Below are positions 1 to 6,679 of a DNA stretch of 35,756 nucleotides, in pieces. Position 1 is the stretch's first letter, and each line of letters opens with the position of its first letter. Under the pieces are notes generated by a model that was not told the origin of the DNA, searched no databases, and was given only the letters and a program-made list of their open reading frames with translations. The position numbers were made by a program, and so were the translations under genes. The stretch covers positions 1 to 35,756 of IMG/VR virus record IMGVR_UViG_3300032053_000253; one strand, written 5' to 3'. Source of the DNA: a virus.

Positions 1-158
1 TTGACCCATCGCCTAAAGAAGGTTATGCAACGGGGGAAAATCTTTTAGGAAAAAATATAGTATCAGGAGGGTGGTATTTTGAAGTAATTGATATCCGCAG
101 ATTTTTTAACTACGCAATTGACACTTGGCTAGCTTCCAAGATTGGGGTTTTAAAATGA
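1..158 (+). CDS. C-terminal end of an unrecognised protein (5' end outside window)
   Basis: Frame 3 is open from the window edge to a TGA at 156-158 and gives 51 residues ending in WLASKIGVLK. The stop overlaps the next start codon in an ATGA junction, the arrangement used throughout this strand, which supports a real gene. The visible part is mixed charged and aromatic (for example GGWYFEV and DIRRFF). I do not recognise a family from this fragment. Confidence 0.6.
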   Translation, partial: DPSPKEGYATGENLLGKNIVSGGWYFEVIDIRRFFNYAIDTWLASKIGVLK

Positions 159-319
159 GTTATTTAGTTATTCCAGATACAAAAGATTGGAAATTCGATG
201 GTAAGGATTTTACAATCTGTGGTTTTTGGGATAAAGATGAAAAAGGTAAATATAAGTTTAATCAATGCTCTTGTAAAGATTGGACAAAGTGTAAGGGATT
301 TAAAAATGAGAAGAATTAA
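155..319 (+). CDS. Small Cys/Trp-rich protein of unknown function
   Basis: A 54-residue protein. I chose the ATG that overlaps the preceding stop (ATGA) and not the in-frame TTG 30 bases upstream, because ATGA coupling is the rule here. It contains CGFWD and a CSCKDWTKC cluster, giving four cysteines in total, so it may bind a metal, but spacing does not match a classical zinc ribbon. It overlaps the next gene by 14 bases. Function unknown. Confidence 0.55.
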   Translation: MSYLVIPDTKDWKFDGKDFTICGFWDKDEKGKYKFNQCSCKDWTKCKGFKNEKN

Positions 320-587
320 TAAAAAAAGAGAAAAAATATTTGCAGTAGATTATAAAGTAGCTCAAGAACTTTTAACTACTTTAGACCAACTAACAATGCT
401 TGCCAATACTATTATAACACCCCTTATAAACAATATAGTAAGTAAGGGATATAAACCTATTAGTAAGGCTAAAATTAGACCTTATTCCGATATTGTAGAA
501 AATGCAGAGGAAGGATTGTATCATGTATCTATTAAGGCTATATTTGTGGGCAAGAAAAAAGCAAAGGAGGAAACTAATGACGCTTAA
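306..587 (+). CDS. Small basic protein of unknown function
   Basis: A 93-residue protein starting at the ATG preceded by AAGGGA about 8 bases upstream. The open frame extends further upstream but only in the shadow of the previous gene. The N-terminus is strongly basic (MRRINKKREK), followed by a helical middle (LLTTLDQLTMLANTI) and a C-terminus ending GKKKAKEETNDA. It is translationally coupled to genes on both sides by short overlaps. No family recognised. Confidence 0.6.
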   Translation: MRRINKKREKIFAVDYKVAQELLTTLDQLTMLANTIITPLINNIVSKGYKPISKAKIRPYSDIVENAEEGLYHVSIKAIFVGKKKAKEETNDA

Positions 588-819
588 GGATTTATATAAG
601 CAAACTAAGAATCAACAACCTAATGGTGGAACATACATTGGTGCTATATTACTGTGGTTAGTTATGGGGGTTTTCTATATAGTTATTATCTGCTTAGGTT
701 GGAATTTTATTGCTAATATTTTTAAATTATCCCAATTAACGTATTTTCAGACTGGCGTAATTATTGTTTGGAGTTACTTCGTGAAAGGATTGTATACAAA
801 TGGAAATAAAAAATATTAA
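577..819 (+). CDS. Small two-helix membrane protein
   Basis: An 80-residue protein starting at the ATG that follows AAAGGAGG. Two hydrophobic segments are visible: roughly residues 20-43 (GAILLWLVMGVFYIVII) and residues 55-72 (YFQTGVIIVWSYFV). The N-terminus is hydrophilic. The topology resembles small phage membrane proteins, including some holins, but nothing specific identifies a lysis function and no endolysin is adjacent. It overlaps the sigma-like gene by 20 bases, so the two are probably co-translated. Confidence 0.6.
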   Translation: MTLKDLYKQTKNQQPNGGTYIGAILLWLVMGVFYIVIICLGWNFIANIFKLSQLTYFQTGVIIVWSYFVKGLYTNGNKKY

Positions 820-1390
820 TAAAACTATAAAATCTTATGAGCCCATGATGCACAAACTCATAAGAAAGTTTAAAATAAAAAGAGATTATGAAGATATACT
901 TCAACTCTTAAGAATTAAGACTTGGGAAGTCCTACGGGACAATAAATACAAAAAAATATACAAAAATGAAAAAGGCCTAATAGTAGAGGCTAAACTATCC
1001 ACATTATTGTATAGAACTTTAACAAATAGGTTAATCGACATATTAAAAACAGACTACGGTTTAAAAATAAAAGATGACGGAACAACTTGGGAAGATATAA
1101 CCATAGATAAGAAAATTATATATTTCTTAAAAAATCCAATATTATATGGATTACCTTTTTTGCAAATAGAAGAAAATGACACAGAAAATGAATTAAAATG
1201 TCAATTAGATTTTGAACAATTCTATGAAATATTAGCAAAAGAAGACCAAGCATTATTAGACCTTATGAAAAATAATGAAGGAGACAAAAAAGAAGTTGCT
1301 AAAATATTAAATTGCAGTATTCGTAATGTCAATAGGCAATTACTAAAACTAAAAAAAGAGTATAAAAAATACTTAACTGGGGGAATTTAA
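800..1390 (+). CDS. Sigma-70-like RNA polymerase sigma factor
   Basis: A 196-residue protein with the layout of a small ECF-type sigma factor. Residues about 13-80 look like region 2 (DYEDILQLLRIKTWEVLRD, then a LSTLLYRTLTNRLIDIL helix), which would bind core polymerase and the -10 element. Residues about 145-190 form a region 4 helix-turn-helix (KKEVAKILNCSIRNVNRQLLKLKK) that would read the -35. The middle is an acidic linker. A good ribosome site (AAAGGATT) precedes it. By analogy with other phages it probably directs late transcription, here perhaps of the minus-strand structural genes; that role is inferred. Divergence from standard sigma factors keeps confidence moderate. Confidence 0.7.
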   Translation: MEIKNINKTIKSYEPMMHKLIRKFKIKRDYEDILQLLRIKTWEVLRDNKYKKIYKNEKGLIVEAKLSTLLYRTLTNRLIDILKTDYGLKIKDDGTTWEDITIDKKIIYFLKNPILYGLPFLQIEENDTENELKCQLDFEQFYEILAKEDQALLDLMKNNEGDKKEVAKILNCSIRNVNRQLLKLKKEYKKYLTGGI

Positions 1391-1391
1391 T

Positions 1392-2078
1392 ATGGCTAAA
1401 GGCGGTAGACGTATAGGCGCTGGTAGACCTAAAGGAAGAAAAGACGCGGGGGTTAGGCATATAAAGAAAAATTTACCAGTATCAAAAGATGGCCCTACTC
1501 CAAACTTGCCTTCAAAAGCTGCTTATATGCAAATGGAAAAATATCTAAGCGCAGAAAATAGAAAATTATATAGAGCTTTATCTACTAAATTTGAATCTCC
1601 TGCCGAGTGCCTTAAAGCTATTAGAGATGATTTAGTTGCTAGATATAATTTAGGACGTATTGGAGAAATAGAAGAAACATCTTATACAAAAAAAGAAGCA
1701 AAAGACGGTATAAAAGAAATAGAAGAAACTGGAAAATTAAATGGAAAAGAATTAACAGATATACAAAAAATAGATGAATTAAATAGATTACAAAAATTAG
1801 CAAGAGTGTATCCACAACTAAGTTCTAAACTTACTTCTTTAGCTGGCGAAATAAGACAAGTTAATGAACTTATTGATAGGATAGAATCTGGAAGACCTGA
1901 TAAGGTTATTAATCTTTTTAATATTTTAGAAGGCAGGGCTGATAGAGGTAAAACAGAAAGGTTAAGAGAAGAAATTTTTACAATGCCAGAAGAAGAAACA
2001 CCCCCACAAAAACCTATAAATATAGAAGATGCGGAAATAATAGAAGAAGAGAAAGAAGGCGTAGATGAAAACACTTAA
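1392..2078 (+). CDS. Putative terminase small subunit
   Basis: A 228-residue protein opening with GGRRIGAGRPKGRKD, an AT-hook-like basic stretch common at the N-terminus of phage small terminases. The middle is helical and charged with a long predicted coiled coil (roughly residues 90-165). The C-terminus is very acidic (EEEKEG, EDAEIIEE), which in small terminases often contacts the large subunit. It lies directly after the sigma-like gene with a GGGGGAA ribosome site. The large subunit is about 8.6 kb downstream on the same strand, an unusual separation. Assignment rests on the N-terminal motif and architecture; it could be another DNA-binding phage protein. Confidence 0.5.
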   Translation: MAKGGRRIGAGRPKGRKDAGVRHIKKNLPVSKDGPTPNLPSKAAYMQMEKYLSAENRKLYRALSTKFESPAECLKAIRDDLVARYNLGRIGEIEETSYTKKEAKDGIKEIEETGKLNGKELTDIQKIDELNRLQKLARVYPQLSSKLTSLAGEIRQVNELIDRIESGRPDKVINLFNILEGRADRGKTERLREEIFTMPEEETPPQKPINIEDAEIIEEEKEGVDENT

Positions 2079-2229
2079 ATGTCCACATTGCAAAAAGGTA
2101 TTTTTTGATATTAGCGCTGATATATGCCCAGTTTGTAAAAAAAACTTAAATGAGACTGATTTTAATATTTTTAGAGAATTATTCGGAGAAGATGGCCCAT
2201 TTAGAAAGGTTGATAAAGATGAAAGTTAA
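2065..2229 (+). CDS. Small zinc-ribbon protein
   Basis: A 54-residue protein with two CxxC knuckles (CPHC and CPVC) about 12 residues apart in the first 24 residues. This is a zinc ribbon, followed by an acidic tail (FGEDGPFRKVDKDES). It overlaps the preceding gene by 14 bases and the following gene by 11, so it sits fully inside the operon. It resembles another tiny protein of this window at 14330-14482 (CSHC...CPIC), and the two may be paralogs. Role unknown. Confidence 0.65.
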   Translation: MKTLKCPHCKKVFFDISADICPVCKKNLNETDFNIFRELFGEDGPFRKVDKDES

Positions 2230-2437
2230 AGAATATAAAGGTAATCTGACCGGTATTAAAATTAAAATTCCTAAGAAGTTTGAAGATACGTATCAAGGAA
2301 TTAAGGGAGAAATGTACCTTGTTGGGTCTTGGCAAGCCGGTGTTTGGCTTAAAAAATCTATAAAAAACGATAGAATATACCCTCTTTGTATAAACCCACA
2401 AGAAGTATTAAATTTTACAGTAGTTAAGGAGAATTAA
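2219..2437 (+). CDS. Small unknown protein
   Basis: A 72-residue protein. The ATG follows AGAAAGG by about 9 bases; the longer frame upstream lies in the shadow of the zinc-ribbon gene. The sequence is basic and beta-prone (GIKIKIPKKF, GEMYLVGSW, GVWLKKS), suggesting a small barrel or SH3-like fold, but this is a guess from pattern only. Its stop abuts the ATG of the dehydrogenase gene directly. Confidence 0.6.
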   Translation: MKVKEYKGNLTGIKIKIPKKFEDTYQGIKGEMYLVGSWQAGVWLKKSIKNDRIYPLCINPQEVLNFTVVKEN

Positions 2438-3466
2438 ATGAAAAAATTAAAAATAGGGTTTTCAGGGTTTGGTTATTGGGGCAAGAATATATTAAGAAAT
2501 CTGCTTGACATGGATAATGTAGAAGTAGTAGCTGTTTGTGATAGTAATGAAGCAAATTTAAAGAAAGCAACGGTACTTATAACAAAAAATAGCCAATATA
2601 ATCCAAAGTTAATTTCTACAATTAATTATGACCGTATTATCGCAGAAAAAGATATTGAAGCCGTAGTTATAGCCACGCCTCCACAAACACATTATGAATT
2701 AGCTTATCAAGCAATTAAAGCTCATAAACATGTTTTTATCGAAAAGCCTATGACAACAAATTATCAAGATGCTATAGACCTAACTGGAAGAGCGGTAGAA
2801 GATGGTTTGACTTTAATGGTAGGTCATACTTTTATTTATCACCCTGTTATCAACGATTTAAAAAAATTGATAGATACGGGAGAATTGGGGGATATTTACT
2901 CCATTAATTTCGAGATGGTTAATTTAGGTAAATTCCAGCAATTGGGAGTGTTATGGGATTTGCTTCCTCACGGGGTATCTATTATTTTATATTTACTAAA
3001 TAATCCTGAAGTCGTAAAAATAGAGATTAACGGAATCTCGGCTATTCATACTAATTTAATAGACAACGCATATTTAACTTTATATTTTAAAAATGGAAGC
3101 TTCTCTACTATACATGTTAGCTGGCTCCATCCATGCAAAGAAAGAAAACTTACGGTTGTCGGGTCCAAGCAAATGGCGGTCTTCGACGACATAAACCCCT
3201 TAGAGTCATTGAGAATCTACAATAAGGGCGTAAGTAAAGATAAATCATTTTCTTCCTGGGGAGAATCTATTGTAGGCTATAGACATGGTAACATCATAAG
3301 TCCAGTAACAACAACGGGAGAACCTCTTAAATTAGAATTACAACACTTTGTTGATTGTATATTAAATAATCAAAAACCAATTACAGACGGGTCAAATGGG
3401 GCTAAGGTTGTTAGAATTATTGAGGAAGCGGTAAAAAAATTGGAGAACTATAATGCCAATAAATAA
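2438..3466 (+). CDS. Gfo/Idh/MocA-family sugar-nucleotide dehydrogenase (WbpB/WlbA-like)
   Basis: A 342-residue NAD(P)-dependent oxidoreductase. The Rossmann fold opens with GFSGFGYWGKN (GxGxxG) and VVAVCDSN; the family motif EKPMT follows near residue 103, then GHTFIYHP and DLLPHGVSILYLL-type residues of the substrate domain. This is full length for the family. The closest role by context is oxidation of the C3 hydroxyl of a UDP-N-acetyl-glucuronic acid, because a hexapeptide acetyltransferase overlaps its 3' end and a DegT aminotransferase lies downstream, the triad used to make UDP-2,3-diacetamido sugars (WbpB, WbpD, WbpE). The exact substrate is inferred. The stretch around 3120-3260 is visibly GC-richer than the rest, a patchy composition suggesting acquisition from a cellular genome. 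Confidence 0.85.
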   Translation: MKKLKIGFSGFGYWGKNILRNLLDMDNVEVVAVCDSNEANLKKATVLITKNSQYNPKLISTINYDRIIAEKDIEAVVIATPPQTHYELAYQAIKAHKHVFIEKPMTTNYQDAIDLTGRAVEDGLTLMVGHTFIYHPVINDLKKLIDTGELGDIYSINFEMVNLGKFQQLGVLWDLLPHGVSIILYLLNNPEVVKIEINGISAIHTNLIDNAYLTLYFKNGSFSTIHVSWLHPCKERKLTVVGSKQMAVFDDINPLESLRIYNKGVSKDKSFSSWGESIVGYRHGNIISPVTTTGEPLKLELQHFVDCILNNQKPITDGSNGAKVVRIIEEAVKKLENYNANK

Positions 3467-3896
3467 TTGTAAACTAGGAAAAAATGTAAAAATACCCTAC
3501 CCAGACTTAGTTAATATGTATAATTGTAAAATAGGTGCTGGTGTATTTATTGGACCCTTTGTTGAGATACAAAAGGGAGTTAAAATAGGAAGTAACTCCA
3601 GAATTTCTTCACACACCTTTATCTGTGAAGGTGTAGAAATAGGAAAGAAAGTATTTTGCGCTCATGGGGTTATGTTTATCAATGACAATGTTCCTTTATC
3701 AAACAATAAAAATTGGAAACTAGAAAAGACTATTGTAAAAGACGGTGCATCTATTGGTTCTAATGCAACAATACTACCTGTAACAATAGGCAAAAATGCT
3801 CTAATCGGGGCAGCGGCTTGCGTGACAAAAGATGTTCCAGACAATGCTGTGGTTGTTGGAAACCCAGCAAGAATATTGAAATATAAGGAGAAATAA
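3453..3896 (+). CDS. Hexapeptide-repeat (left-handed beta-helix) acyltransferase, WbpD-like
   Basis: A 147-residue protein made of left-handed beta-helix turns: IGAGVFIG, IQKGVKIG, ISSHTFICEGVEIG, then after an insert KDGASIG, ILPVTIGKNALIG. It closes with the typical VVVGNPARIL tail. Such enzymes transfer acetyl from acetyl-CoA to an amino sugar; they act as trimers. It overlaps the dehydrogenase gene by 14 bases, so the pair is co-translated. It is shorter than bacterial WbpD (about 190 residues, from memory). In the proposed pathway it would acetylate the amino group added by the DegT enzyme encoded at 6679-7779. Family is clear; the specific sugar is inferred. Confidence 0.85.
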   Translation: MPINNCKLGKNVKIPYPDLVNMYNCKIGAGVFIGPFVEIQKGVKIGSNSRISSHTFICEGVEIGKKVFCAHGVMFINDNVPLSNNKNWKLEKTIVKDGASIGSNATILPVTIGKNALIGAAACVTKDVPDNAVVVGNPARILKYKEK

Positions 3897-3897
3897 T

Positions 3898-3993
3898 ATG
3901 GAATATGCTGATAAATGTGAATTTTGTGTTTTAAATGGTAATTGTTTATTTCAAAATAATGATGATGTTGAATCTTGCGAAGGAGATGAATAA
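3898..3993 (+). CDS. Tiny Cys-rich protein
   Basis: A 31-residue reading frame starting at the ATG after AAGGAGAAATAAT. It contains CEFCVLNGNC and a later cysteine, four in all, and ends with an acidic tail (ESCEGDE). The spacing CxxC-x5-C-x10-C could hold a zinc ion. Its stop is immediately followed by a GTG start, so it is part of a tight chain. Small size leaves some doubt, but the strong ribosome site supports it. Confidence 0.55.
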   Translation: MEYADKCEFCVLNGNCLFQNNDDVESCEGDE

Positions 3994-4146
3994 GTGCATA
4001 ATATTAATCCTTTTCTTATTATTAGTGTTATATTAAATTTAAGTGCTTCTACTTGGTACTTTTGTAAAGGCGGAAGTGTGTTGGGGTTATTATTTTTAGG
4101 TTATGGATTTTGTTCTTTTATTAGTTTGTTTATTAAAATTCAATAG
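3994..4146 (+). CDS. Small membrane protein, GTG start
   Basis: A 50-residue protein that begins at GTG directly after the preceding stop, with AAGGAGATG at proper spacing upstream. Two hydrophobic helices are visible: residues about 6-23 (FLIISVILNLSASTWYF) and about 28-48 (VLGLLFLGYGFCSFISLFI), joined by CKGGS. Similar two-helix mini-proteins with a GLLFLGYG-like second helix occur in many phages with no assigned role. Nothing here identifies a function. Confidence 0.6.
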   Translation: MHNINPFLIISVILNLSASTWYFCKGGSVLGLLFLGYGFCSFISLFIKIQ

Positions 4147-4154
4147 GAGAAAGT

Positions 4155-4250
4155 ATGAAAATTGAAGAAATGGTTAATAAGATTTTTTTGGAAACACCTG
4201 GACAATTTGAATATTTGAAGCAAGTTCCAGATAATAGCATTAATTTAATT
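4155..4250 (+). repeat. 5' copy A of the methyltransferase paralog repeat
   Basis: The first ~95 bases of the DPPY methyltransferase gene closely match the first ~95 bases of the SPPY gene at 5873-5968, including the shared stretch around AATAAGATTTTTTT. They encode the common N-terminus up to the catalytic motif. Direct orientation, about 1.7 kb apart. Confidence 0.8.
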
Positions 4251-4916
4251 ATTATTGACCCACCATATTTAACTACATCCGAAATTTGGGATAAAAATGA
4301 AGTAGTTACAGATGGTTTATCTAAAGAATTGTTTAGAGTAGCAAAAGATTCTTGTTCATTATATGTTTGGTGTGGTATCGGAGAAAAAAGTCAATCTCTT
4401 ATTAGATGGTATCCTATTTTTTCTGGTAATTGGCATTTTAAAGATTTAATTACTTGGAAAAAACAGCGTGGTATTGGAATGAGAAAGGGATGGCTTTATA
4501 CAAGAGAAGAAATAATGTGGTTTGTTAAAGATAATAAACAATTTATTTGGAATAAAAAAGAACAATGTGGAAACGAAAGAAGGAAAAGAGACAACGGCAA
4601 AGATGAAATCAAACCATCGCAATCAGGTCATTTTGCCAAAAGCATATATAAAAGATTAACTAATGTATGGGAAGATATAAACGAAGAATCTTTCAATATA
4701 ACTCAAAAAGTTTTACATTTTACTCCTAAACCTATTAAAGCATTAGAAAGAATTATAAAATGTCATACTAAAGAAAATGATATAGTGTTAGATTGTTTTA
4801 TGGGAGCAGGTTCAACTGCTCTTGCATGTAAAAGATTGAATCGTAATTTTATTGGTATGGAAATATATCAAGAGTATATTGATATTGCTAACAAAAGATT
4901 CAGAGGAGAACTATAA
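4155..4916 (+). CDS. DNA methyltransferase, beta-class amino-methyltransferase with DPPY motif
   Basis: A 253-residue enzyme of the DNA N6-adenine/N4-cytosine methyltransferase family. The catalytic motif DPPY is at residues 35-38 and the AdoMet-binding FxGxG motif (FMGAGS) is at about residues 215-220, followed by GMEI. Catalytic motif before AdoMet motif is the beta-class order. DPPY most often means N6-adenine. No restriction endonuclease is next to it, so it probably protects phage DNA or regulates it. Its first 40 and last 25 residues are nearly identical to the second methyltransferase at 5873-6679, showing they are paralogs. The stop shares a base with the start of the AdoMet synthetase (TAATG). 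Confidence 0.9.
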   Translation: MKIEEMVNKIFLETPGQFEYLKQVPDNSINLIIIDPPYLTTSEIWDKNEVVTDGLSKELFRVAKDSCSLYVWCGIGEKSQSLIRWYPIFSGNWHFKDLITWKKQRGIGMRKGWLYTREEIMWFVKDNKQFIWNKKEQCGNERRKRDNGKDEIKPSQSGHFAKSIYKRLTNVWEDINEESFNITQKVLHFTPKPIKALERIIKCHTKENDIVLDCFMGAGSTALACKRLNRNFIGMEIYQEYIDIANKRFRGEL

Positions 4917-4920
4917 TGGA
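4840..4920 (+). repeat. 3' copy A of the methyltransferase paralog repeat
   Basis: The last ~80 bases of the DPPY gene, through the AGAGGAGAA ribosome site and TAATGGA junction, match those of the SPPY gene at 6592-6683. The repeat therefore includes the start region of the following gene in each case. The second copy carries an extra ATTGCT. Confidence 0.8.
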
Positions 4921-5860
4921 AATTATCGAATACAAATCACCTGGACATCCAGATACATTAACAGATTTAATTGTTGAAGAATGTGCCACTTTTCTTGACT
5001 ATTATTATCAGAAAAATTATGGAAAAATTCTTCATTATAATGTAGATAAAGCATTGCTATCTGCTGGTGATTGTGATATTTATTATGGCGGTGGAGTTGT
5101 TAAAGAAGTTCCTAATTTTATTTTAGGCGGTCAAGCAACAAATTTAACTGATGAATTGAGAAATTGTTTAGTCAATCAAATAAGAAAAACAATCAATTTC
5201 TATTTGCCTAACTTAAAAGAATTTAATGTTGAAATTAGAACAGGAAATACGGTAAAAAATCTTGTAGATATTGCAAATGATGATTCTGTTATTTTATCAA
5301 ACGACACATCGTTTGGTGTTGGTTATTATCCATATAGCAAAGCAGAACAAACAGTTTTTCGAATTAAAGAAGAATTAGACCAACTAATTAGAACACAAGT
5401 CATTCCAATTGGCGAACTTTATAAAATAATGTATACACCAAAAACAATAAGTATTTCTGCTCCATTGTATGCTCAAAGAATTCGTAATAAAGAAGATTAT
5501 GCCCAAGCTAAAAGAGAAATTGAACTCATTTTAAGAAGTTATGGTAAAATAATTTTTAATCCTGATTTTGAAAATGGCTTTCCTTATTTAACATTATGTG
5601 GAAGTTCGATTGAGTGTGGGGACGACGGCCAGGTTGGTAGGGGTAATAGGTATAATGGACTAATTACGCCATGTAAGCCAATGACTTTAGAAGCCTATCA
5701 TGGTAAAAATAACAAAAACCATGTTGGGAAATTATATTCAAAGTGGGCGTTTGAAAAAGCAAAAGAAATTTATGAAAAAACAGGTAAATACACAGAAGTT
5801 ATATTAGTTAGTAAGATTGGCAAGCCTATAACAGAGTATGAGATTTACATTAAAAATTAA
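4916..5860 (+). CDS. Archaeal-type S-adenosylmethionine synthetase
   Basis: A 314-residue methionine adenosyltransferase of the archaeal type, not the bacterial MetK type. Motifs seen in order: SPGHPDTLTD (residues 8-17, ATP site), ILHYNVDKALL, YYGGGVV, then LSNDTSFGVGYYP, and finally ECGDDGQVGRGNRYNGL with HVGKLY. These match the family in order. The family is usually about 400 residues; this copy starts almost at the GHPD motif and stops soon after IGKPI, so it lacks the N-terminal ~20 and C-terminal ~60-70 residues. It makes AdoMet from methionine and ATP, and its position between two DNA methyltransferases with one-base junctions suggests it supplies them. Activity of the shortened form is not proven. 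Confidence 0.9.
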   Translation: MEIIEYKSPGHPDTLTDLIVEECATFLDYYYQKNYGKILHYNVDKALLSAGDCDIYYGGGVVKEVPNFILGGQATNLTDELRNCLVNQIRKTINFYLPNLKEFNVEIRTGNTVKNLVDIANDDSVILSNDTSFGVGYYPYSKAEQTVFRIKEELDQLIRTQVIPIGELYKIMYTPKTISISAPLYAQRIRNKEDYAQAKREIELILRSYGKIIFNPDFENGFPYLTLCGSSIECGDDGQVGRGNRYNGLITPCKPMTLEAYHGKNNKNHVGKLYSKWAFEKAKEIYEKTGKYTEVILVSKIGKPITEYEIYIKN

Positions 5861-5872
5861 ATGGGAACTGCT

Positions 5873-6679
5873 ATGCAAATTGAAGAAATGATAAATAAGA
5901 TTTTTTTAGAAACACCTGGAAATTTTGAGTATGTAAAAGAAATTCCAGATAATAGTATAGACCTTACAGTTACATCACCTCCATATGATAATTTAAGAAA
6001 ATACAAAAGTAAAGACTTTTTACCTTTTAATTTTGAAGGAATTGCAAAAGAATTATTTAGAGTAACTAAAGATGGTGGGGTTGTTGTTTGGATTGTCGGA
6101 GATGAAACTGTAAAAGGAAATGAATCGGGAACCTCTTTTAAACAAGCTCTTTATTTTAAACAAATAGGATTTAATTTACATGATACAATGATTTGGAATA
6201 AAGGCGGATTTTCTGCCGTTGGTGCTTTATGTACAAGATATGCTTCTGTATTTGAATATATGTTTGTTTTTAGTAAAGGCAAAATAAAAACATTTAATCC
6301 AATTAAAGATAGAAAAAACAAACATGCAGGAAAAATAATAACAGGAACAAACAGATTACCAAACGGGTCTTTAAAGAAAATTTCTTGTTATGGTAATAAA
6401 GTTAATGATTTTGGGCAAAGATTTAATATTTGGGAATTTTCTCCTGCTGGTAAAAATAAAGGCAAAGATAAACACCCAGCTCCTTTTCCAATAGAGATTG
6501 TTAAAGACCATATTTTATCATGGTCAAATAAGGGAGATTTGGTTTTAGACCCAATGTGTGGGAGTGGCACCACATATTTGGCAGCTAAAAAGCTTAATAG
6601 AAATTTTATTGGTATGGAAATTTACCAAGAATACATTGATATTGCTATTGCTAACAAAAGATTAAGAGGAGAATTATAA
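5873..6679 (+). CDS. DNA methyltransferase, beta-class with SPPY motif (N4-cytosine type)
   Basis: A 268-residue paralog of the methyltransferase at 4155-4916. The catalytic motif is SPPY at residues 35-38, which usually marks N4-cytosine specificity; the AdoMet motif is DPMCGSGTT near residues 226-234. I place the start at the second ATG, four codons inside the longest frame, because it aligns exactly with the paralog's start (MQIEEM versus MKIEEM). The region between the conserved ends differs widely, as expected for different target sites. Near the 3' end ATTGCT is duplicated, giving DIAIANK where the paralog has DIANK. The stop overlaps the aminotransferase start (TAATG). Confidence 0.9.
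   Translation: MQIEEMINKIFLETPGNFEYVKEIPDNSIDLTVTSPPYDNLRKYKSKDFLPFNFEGIAKELFRVTKDGGVVVWIVGDETVKGNESGTSFKQALYFKQIGFNLHDTMIWNKGGFSAVGALCTRYASVFEYMFVFSKGKIKTFNPIKDRKNKHAGKIITGTNRLPNGSLKKISCYGNKVNDFGQRFNIWEFSPAGKNKGKDKHPAPFPIEIVKDHILSWSNKGDLVLDPMCGSGTTYLAAKKLNRNFIGMEIYQEYIDIAIANKRLRGEL

Noticed and set aside
198-305. Upstream extension of the protein now placed at 306-587
   Set aside because: The extra 36 codons lie in another frame of the Cys/Trp-rich gene, while an AAGGGA site directly precedes the ATG at 306.
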